Source of the DNA: Zea mays
Taxonomy: Eukaryota; Streptophyta; Magnoliopsida; Poales; Poaceae
Reading direction: 5' to 3'
NCBI RefSeq assembly: GCF_902167145.1
Contig: NC_050098.1
Span: forward strand, 35,024,501 to 35,088,500
Length of the DNA: 64,000 nucleotides
The position numbers and the translations under genes were made by a program. Shown here piece by piece: positions 58,531 through 64,000 of this stretch (positions within the stretch are counted from its first letter, which is position 1; each line of letters opens with the position of its first letter). Under the pieces are notes generated by a model. That model did no database searches, was not told where the DNA came from, and worked only from the letters and a program-made list of their open reading frames with translations.

Positions 58531-59776
58531 ATGCATATATCTTACGCATTGCATTCATTAGATTGTAATCTTGCCGACAGAGAGTACGTGCTCATCCCCG
58601 AGCAAGGACCTGTCCAAGAGGAGGACCAGGAGCAGGCTTCAGAGGCTGCTATTGAGGATCTCCCCGCAGCCCCAGCAATTGAAGGCAAGCCCCGGTTTTA
58701 TGCATAACCATGTTATTATATGCTACTTTACTACACTTAATGCTTGTAGGACTGTAATGTGCACTTAAGTGTAGGAGTTGCTTGAAACCTCTAGTTGCAT
58801 GAACTTAGGACTCCTTTTTGAGATGAATACTAGTATGCTAGGTCGAGTAGCTGCTTGCTAATCAGGATCTCGGTAGAAGTCGAGTGATTTTTCTAGCACT
58901 CGCGCGAGGTCAGGAATTGATTGTATTCATCTTGATAATGGGATATATGTTGGTCTATGGACTTGGATCCAGGGAGGATGCCTTGTCCATGAGACGGGAA
59001 AATGAATTAAGGATTAATGTGTGGATACCTGAGTCAAGCTTTTGAACGTACTAAGCACATGCCGGGAAAAATGGTAACCGGTAAACCTAGTACCTGAGTG
59101 AAGCCGGGCGCGGACTTTATCCCTCATGCGACCTGAGACAGGGTCTCCCATGCTAGCTATGGTGGGTACAAGTGCGGTCACTGCACGGCGGCAGCCGGGG
59201 TCAGTGGAGCATTGTATGCCAAGGCGGTGAGGCCTGGACGCGAACGGGGAATCGATGGGGACGGTTGTCATGTGTGGGGTCGGAGTGCCCTGACATGCCG
59301 TGTGTTTAGGTTTACCTTGCAAGGTTTAAAACTCGATTCGAATCGTCTGCTTCTCGCAGCTAATGAGACTGCTTGATTCCTTGTACTGCATCGAGTAAGA
59401 AGTGGAATGTGGATTATATGAGATAACTTGTTGATTGAACTAATTGATTGTTACCATGTATGCTTAGAAGGAGCAAATCTAGCTAAGATAATGATGGTAG
59501 AATTTGAAAAGCTAAAAGTTGATTTTAGAAACAGCTAGTGCTTTTGGCAAACCAAACCCCTCAGCCAAACAGCTGCATAGTCTAGAGGTAGAGGAGTAGA
59601 CTCCTCACACCGGTTAAGTCTAGCTGAGTATTAGTATACTCAGCCTTGCTTGTGGCACCATTTTTGCAGGTACCATGCAGGATGTAGTTGATGGTGTGAC
59701 TTGGCCTACCACCCTGCCACCGGGTTGGACGGTCGAGTGGGATATTGCTCCGGCAGGAGAGGAGCATGAGGAGTAG
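58531..59776 (+). other. Putative two-exon small ORF with GC-AG intron in C LTR3
   Basis: Exon 1 is 58531-58684, the donor is AAG|GCAAGC, the acceptor ends at 59669, and exon 2 is 59670-59776. One change (GGA to AGA, Gly to Arg) lies in exon 1. The single-base deletion of LTR3 falls inside the proposed intron, so the spliced frame is kept. Confidence 0.4.
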
Positions 59777-60087
59777 TGGGCTGGGCCTTGCCCATTTCCT
59801 CGTTACCGACGACATCGATTATCCGCTGCACTTAATTTGAGAACTTTATTTGCTACTCCAAAAACTCCGATTTATGTAATAACTCCGTACTTAATTTGAG
59901 GTTTCCTGTTTTATTGTATTTCTTCTGTGACTCACCTTCGAGTGAGATTGTGGAATTTGATCCTGGTTAAGTGGCTCTATCAGACTAGATCTGAGGGACT
60001 GACGGGTTATTCCGATTTAAGTGTGTTACGGCCCCTGAGGCGTGACTTTGGCACTTAAGCTGGAATAATTCGGGCGGTTCTGCCACA

Positions 60088-60092
60088 TTTAT
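60088..60092 (+). repeat. Target-site duplication of the element C array, right copy (TTTAT)
   Basis: Pairs with 33289-33293 and rejoins the split copia LTR. Confidence 0.92.
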
Positions 60093-60718
60093 AGCCCCCA
60101 ACCACCAAAACAACAGTTGGGGATGGCTGCTGTCGATGGGCGCACCGGACACTGTCCGGTGCGCCAGCCACGTCACCCAACCGTTAGGGTTCTGACACAG
60201 TCGACCGTTGGAGCGCTGACTTCTGGTGGCACCGGATAGTCCGGTGCCTCACCGGACATACACTGTTCCTTGTCCGGTGCGCCTCTGACCTCTGCTCTGA
60301 CTTCTGCCGCGAACTGTAGCGCTATCAGGGGCACTGTGCAGTCGACCGTTGCGCCAAAGAGCCGTTGCTCCGCTGGTGCACCGGACAGTCCGATGGCACA
60401 ACAGACAGTCTGGTGAATTATAGCGGAGTGACGCTGGAGAAACCCGAAGCTGAAGAGTTTGGAGGGTACGGTCCTAGTGCACCGGACACTGTCCGGTGGC
60501 ACACCGGACAGTCCGGTGCGCCAGACCAGGGCACACTTGGGTTTCTTTGCTCCTTTCTTTTTGAACCCTTTCTTTAATCTTTTTATTGGTTTGTGTTGAA
60601 CCTTTATGCACCTGTGGAATATATAATCTAGAGCAAACTAGTTAGTCCAATTATTTGTGTTGGGCATTTAACCACCAAAATTATTTATAGGAAAAGGTTA
60701 ATCCCTATTTCCCTTTCA
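60093..60718 (-). repeat. Copia 3' LTR, proximal piece
   Basis: On the minus strand it starts TGAAAGGGAAATAGGG and runs to the TTTAT where element C entered. It contains a cluster of CACCGGAC...GTCCGGTG palindromes. Confidence 0.82.
60142..60522. repeat. Cluster of CCGGAC/GTCCGG palindromes in the copia LTR
   Basis: Inverted motifs such as CACCGGACACTGTCCGGTG and CACCGGACAGTCCGGTG recur at 60142-60165, 60230-60283, 60376-60414 and 60480-60522. Each can form a short hairpin, and neighbours can pair with each other. Confidence 0.88.
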
Positions 60719-60735
60719 ATCTCCCCCTTTTTGGT
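60719..60735 (-). other. Copia polypurine tract
   Basis: On the minus strand the sequence is AAAAAGGGGGAGAT just before the TG of the LTR, the expected polypurine tract of Opie/Ji-type copia elements. Confidence 0.8.
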
Positions 60736-61392
60736 GATTGATGCCAACACAAACCAAAGCAAATACATAAGTGCAGAATTGAACTAGTTTGCATAATATA
60801 AGTGCATAGGTTGCTTGGAATTAAACCAATTTATAGTTTTACTAGATATGCATGGTTTGCTTTCTTTTATTTAACATTTTGGACCACGCTTGCACCACTT
60901 GTTTTGTTTTGGCAAATTCTTTTGGAAAGTCTTTTCAAAATCTTTTTTGCAAATAGTCAAAGGTATATGAATAAGATTTCGAGAAGCATTTTCAAGATTT
61001 GCAATTTTCTCATCAATTGAAGATCATACCAATTTGAAGTATATTAATTAAAAAATTTCGAAAGGTGGTGGTGCGGTCCTTTTGCTTTGGGCTAATATCT
61101 TCTCCCCTTTGGCATTAATCGCCAAAAACAGAGACTTTGTGAGCCCTTTTTACTTTCTCCCCCATTGGTACAAGTAAATATGAGTGAAAGATTATACCAA
61201 TTTGAGAGTGATGTGGAGTGATGGCAAAGGGTAATGATACCGATAGAGTGGAGTGGAAGCCTTGTCTTCGCCGAAGACTCCATTTCCCTTTCAATCTACG
61301 ACTTAGCATAGAAATACACTTGAAAACACATTAGTCGTAGACATAAAAGAGATATGATCAAAGGTATATAAATGAGCTATGTGTGCAAAGTT
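60736..61392 (-). other. Copia 3' untranslated segment
   Basis: It lies between the end of RNase H and the polypurine tract. It is AT-rich on the plus strand with no coding pattern I can support. Confidence 0.6.
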
Positions 61393-62366
61393 TCAATCAA
61401 AGTTTCGAGAATCAAGTATATTTAGCTCATTCCTAAGTTTGCTAAAAGTTTTCTCATCTAATGGTATGGTGAAGATATCGGCTAATTGTTCTTTGGTGCT
61501 AACATAAGCTATCTCGATATCCCCCCTTTGTTGGTGATCCCTCAAAAAGTGATACTGAATGTCTATGTGCTTAGTGAGGCTGTGTTCAACGGAATTATCC
61601 GCCATGCGGATTGCACTCTCATTGTCACATAGGAGAGGGACTTTGCTCAATTTGTAGCCATAGTCCCTGAGGGTTTGCCTCATCCAAAGTAATTGCGCAC
61701 AACAATGTTCTGCGACAATATATGACTTCGGCGGTAGAAAGCGCTATTGAGTTTTGTTTCTTTGACGCCCAAGACACCCGGGATCTTCCCAGAAACTGAC
61801 AAGTCCCTGATGTGCTCTTCCTATCAATTTTACATCCTGCCCAATCAGCATCTGAATATCCTATTAAATCAAAAGAGGATCCCTTCGGGTACCAAAGACC
61901 AAACTTAGGAGTGTAAACCAAATATCTCATGATTCTTTTCACGACCCTAAGGTGAACTTCCTTAGGATCGGCTTGGAACCTTGCACACATGCATACGGAA
62001 AGCATAATATCCGGTCGAGATGCACAAAAATAGAGTAAAGATCCTATCATTGACCGGTATACCTTTTGATCTACGGATTTATCTCTCGTGTCGAGGTCGA
62101 GATGCCCATTTGTTCCCATGGGTGTCTTGATGGGCTCGGCATCCTTCATTCCAAACTTGGTAAGTATGTCTTGAATGTACTTTGTTTGGTTGATGAAGGT
62201 GCCTTCATGGAGTTGCTTGACTTGAAATCCTAGAAAATACTTCAACTCCCCCATCATAGACATCTCGAATTTTTGAATCATGATCCTACTAAACTCTTCG
62301 CATGTAGATTTGTTAGTAGACCCAAATATGATATCATCAACATAAATTTGGTATACAAACAAATAT
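61393..62366 (-). pseudogene. Opie/Ji-like copia RT and RNase H, minus strand, truncated
   Basis: From 62366 downwards the minus strand gives VYQIYVDDIIFGSTN (RT active site YVDD), MMGELKYFLGFQVKQL, SMIGSLLYFCASRPDIML, then RNase H with SDADWAGCKIDRKSTSGTC and ALSTAE. A frameshift lies near 61700. The second part, MRQTLRDYGYKLSKVPLLCD to LDSRNFD, ends at the stop at 61393 and includes CDNESAI and KHIDIQYHFLRD. The N-terminal half (gag, protease, integrase, early RT) is cut off by the insertion at 62367. It is related to the plus-strand fragment at 31740-32720. Confidence 0.88.
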
Positions 62367-63051
62367 TGTTGGGGGCCTTCGGCTTCCGAAGGTCCTCAAA
62401 AACATGATTTGACAATGTTTTCCAAGTGAAATATGTGAACAGGTATCTTCGGAATCGGGTTATGAGTATACAAAAGTATGGTCAGGACGAAGCTTGAGTA
62501 AGACGGAAGGCGATCATGACGAAGGATAAGATGATCACGAAGCTATGTGCAGAAAAGCTTCGGCATGGCAGCAGAAAAGGGGAACCGACTTAAAGATGAA
62601 AAGGCTATTCAGACCTCGATGGGTTACTATAGAGTCATTAGCAAATGTAAAGGGCATGGGTGTAATTTTACATGGGCTGTGTCCCGTGCCTATAAATAGA
62701 TGAACAGTGCTCCCGTACTGTTCACGCTGACTTGGCATTCGCTTTTTGCATCACGCCTTGTACCTTTACTTTCCGTCAAACCGAACGTACATTTATAACT
62801 TGTTATTCTGGATATGATAACGCAAATAAAAATAAATTGGTAATGATATCTATATTATTCTTCATATTTTGCATATGAATTCCTCCTTATTATCTATGGT
62901 GCTTACGAAGGATTTTTCCTTCATGACCTTCGTCTGAAATACATTATATCCGAAGGGACATAATGTCTTGAAGAACGAAGGACCTTTATATTTAACATAT
63001 TTTATGTTGCCTTGTTCTTAACTCTTAGCATTTGAGAACAAGTCCCCAACA
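62367..63051 (+). repeat. 5' LTR of the cinful/zeon-like element
   Basis: This 685 bp LTR runs from TGTTGGGGGCC to AGTCCCCAACA, with a TATAAATA box at 62691. From the TATA box to its end it resembles the reverse complement of the solo LTR at 44790-45377. The U3 start is different. Confidence 0.88.
62691..62698 (+). promoter_or_regulatory. TATA box of the cinful/zeon-like LTR
   Basis: TATAAATA in GTGCCTATAAATAGATG. The same context occurs in reverse in the solo LTR at 45150-45157. Confidence 0.7.
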
Positions 63052-63052
63052 T

Positions 63053-63070
63053 TGGCGCCCACCTCCGGTG
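63053..63070 (+). other. Primer-binding site of the cinful/zeon-like element
   Basis: TGGCGCCCACCTCCGGTG begins two bases after the LTR and shares the TGGCG start with the Huck site. The priming tRNA is not assigned. Confidence 0.7.
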
Positions 63071-63122
63071 AACTCACGTCCATTTTTTGAGTTTTGAACA
63101 CCTTCGGCGCATCACCTTCGTC

Positions 63123-64000
63123 ATGCAGCCGAAGAAAGCTTCAGCCACAAGGGCTGCCACTCTGTAGCCATTGGATCCCAATCAGGATGTCCTTTCTCTT
63201 AGGGAGGCCCGAAGCCAGAAGAGGAAGGCCACCAGTCCAACGCCTCCGGAGGACGACTTGGATCAAGAAATCCAAAACTTGGAGATGCTCCATCAATAGG
63301 TCCAACGAAATAAGGAAAAGATGGCTCGTCTAGCTGACCTACAAAGGCAGATAGATGAAGCCTCGGAAGAAGTTCATCATCTTGCTCAAGATGACCAGAA
63401 CCAAAGGCCTCCGCGCAGAGAGCTTCATCAGGAGGGCTTCTACAACGAGGACGACTGGTATGAAGATTTCCATCATGGAAATTTTGCTTTTGATGATGCT
63501 TCTCCTCTGTCAACAGAACTACAGGCTACACCTTGGCCCAAGTCTTACAAGACACCCCAGCTCCCCATGTACGACGATCATTCAGACCCGAAGCAATTCT
63601 TGATGAGTTATGAAGCAACCATATCTTCGTATGGTGGCAATACTGCAGTCATGGCAAAGTCTTTCGTCATGGCTGTCAAGAGTGTTGCACAAACCTGGTA
63701 CTCCTCTCTTCGGGCAAGAACAATCACCTCATGGCAAAAGCTGAAGGACATGTTGATAACCAGCTTCCAAGGGTTTCAAACGAAGCCGATCACTGCTCAA
63801 GCTTTATTCCAGTGCACCCAGGACCACGAAGAATACCTTCAAGCGTATGTCCGAAGGTTCCTGCGTCTGAGGGCACAGGCACCAACAGTGCCTAATGAAA
63901 TTGTCATTGAGGCCATGATTAAGGGGCTTCGGCCGGGACCTTCAGCTCAGTACTTTGCTAGGAAGCCTCCTCAAACTTTGGAGAAGCTGCTCCAGAAGAT
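63123..64000 (+). pseudogene. gag: gag of the cinful/zeon-like element, partial, with two TAG codons
   Basis: An ATG at 63123 opens a frame (MQPKKASATRAATL) broken by TAG at 63165 and 63297. It then stays open to the window edge. The N-terminal part is charged and probably coiled coil (LADLQRQIDEASEEVHHLAQ). From about residue 135 there is a retrotransposon gag/capsid domain with PMYDDHSDPKQFLMSYEA, VAQTWYSSLRARTITSW and YVRRFLRLRAQAP. Pol would follow beyond the window. Translation could resume from a later ATG such as 63321, but the N-terminus would be lost. Confidence 0.85.

Larger units (their letters stand above)
33294..60087 (+). mobile_element. Element C: tandem three-LTR, two-internal-domain Tekay/Del-type gypsy array
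   Basis: The order is LTR1 33294-37898, internal 1 37899-44095, LTR2 44096-49293, internal 2 49294-55483 and LTR3 55484-60087. LTRs are 4605, 4605 (after removing a 593 bp solo-LTR insertion with its duplication) and 4604 bp. Internals are 6197 and 6190 bp. No target-site duplication flanks LTR2, so this is not one element inserted next to another. Each internal domain carries a tRNA-iMet-like primer-binding site, ORF0, gag-pol with chromodomain, a hairpin and a polypurine tract. By eye the LTR pairs differ by about 0.3-0.45% and the internals by about 10 substitutions and two indels. Confidence 0.92.
55484..60087 (+). repeat. Element C LTR3
   Basis: It is 4604 bp, from TGTGACACCCC to TTCTGCCACA, one base shorter than LTR1 because one A is missing near 59000. 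I count about twelve private substitutions, the most of the three LTRs. Confidence 0.93.
32721..62366 (-). mobile_element. Minus-strand Opie/Ji-like Ty1/copia element, split by the element C array
   Basis: Read on the minus strand, it shows RT and RNase H (62366-61393), a 3' untranslated part, a polypurine tract (60719-60735) and a 3' LTR. That LTR is in two pieces, 60718-60093 and 33293-32721, together about 1.2 kb with TG...CA ends. The element C array with its TTTAT duplication lies between the pieces. A cinful/zeon-like element cuts pol at 62366, so the 5' half is beyond the window. Domain text and LTR length fit the maize Opie/Ji group. Confidence 0.82.
62367..64000 (+). mobile_element. 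Cinful/zeon-like Ty3/gypsy element, 5' part
   Basis: A complete 5' LTR, a TGGCGCCC primer-binding site and a gag frame run to the window edge. The element is inserted in the minus-strand copia pol, with AATAT (62362-62366) as the likely left duplication. The LTR opening TGTTGGGGGCCTTCGG, its ~0.69 kb size and the CCTTCGG-rich text resemble maize cinful/zeon, but I assign the family only tentatively. Confidence 0.8.

Noticed and set aside
33294..60087. Assembly duplication of one C element
   Set aside because: The copies carry distinct substitutions and indels, and LTR2 has a unique solo LTR with its own duplication. Long reads would still be decisive.

Overview
This window looks like intergenic DNA from maize or a close Zea relative. 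Nearly every base that can be assigned belongs to nested LTR retrotransposons. The species guess rests on family recognition: a Huck-type Ty3/gypsy element whose LTR opens TGTCGGGGACCATAATTAGG, Opie/Ji-like Ty1/copia pol with a ~1.2 kb LTR, and LTRs rich in CCTTCGG that resemble cinful/zeon. I recognise no host protein gene, tRNA, rRNA or CRISPR array.

Layout from left to right. (1) 1-1300: the 3' end of a decayed Ty3/gypsy element (integrase remnant, then 3' LTR 724-1300). (2) 1301-4135: unassigned DNA with a GC-rich stretch and a run of 59 G. (3) 4141-29229: element A, a chromodomain Ty3/gypsy element of the Tekay/Del type, bounded by TTTTC target-site duplications. Its gag-pol has several stops and frameshifts, and both LTRs carry large deletions. 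Inside its chromodomain, at 12311-26429 with AGACC duplications, sits a complete Huck element whose gag-pol is one frame interrupted by four TAG codons. (4) 29235-30640: unassigned DNA. (5) 30641-31739: the RNase H tail and 3' LTR of a copia element. (6) 31740-32720: a plus-strand Opie/Ji-like reverse transcriptase fragment. (7) 32721-62366: a minus-strand Opie/Ji-like copia whose 3' LTR is split by an array of element C (33294-60087, TTTAT duplications). (8) 62367-64000: a cinful/zeon-like element (LTR, primer-binding site, gag) that interrupts the copia pol and runs off the window.

Element C is the most notable part. It is LTR - internal - LTR - internal - LTR: three ~4.6 kb LTRs and two ~6.2 kb internal domains inside one pair of target-site duplications. 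The copies differ by only a few tenths of a percent. Internal copy 1 has one premature TAG in gag. Internal copy 2 keeps an uninterrupted 1475-residue gag-pol with every catalytic motif I checked, so it may be an active or recently active master copy. The middle LTR carries a solo LTR of the cinful/zeon-like family.

Each C LTR also contains a possible two-exon small coding region with a GC-AG intron. Its donor sequence recurs at the matching place in the older element A. In the C copies the start codons of both ORF0 and gag directly follow strong splice acceptors. Together these suggest that these elements use splicing to manage a very long LTR-derived leader. Divergences were counted by eye and are approximate. 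From LTR divergence the relative order is element A (oldest, about 3-4%), Huck inside it (about 1-1.5%), the C array (about 0.3-0.45%), then the solo LTR inside the C array.
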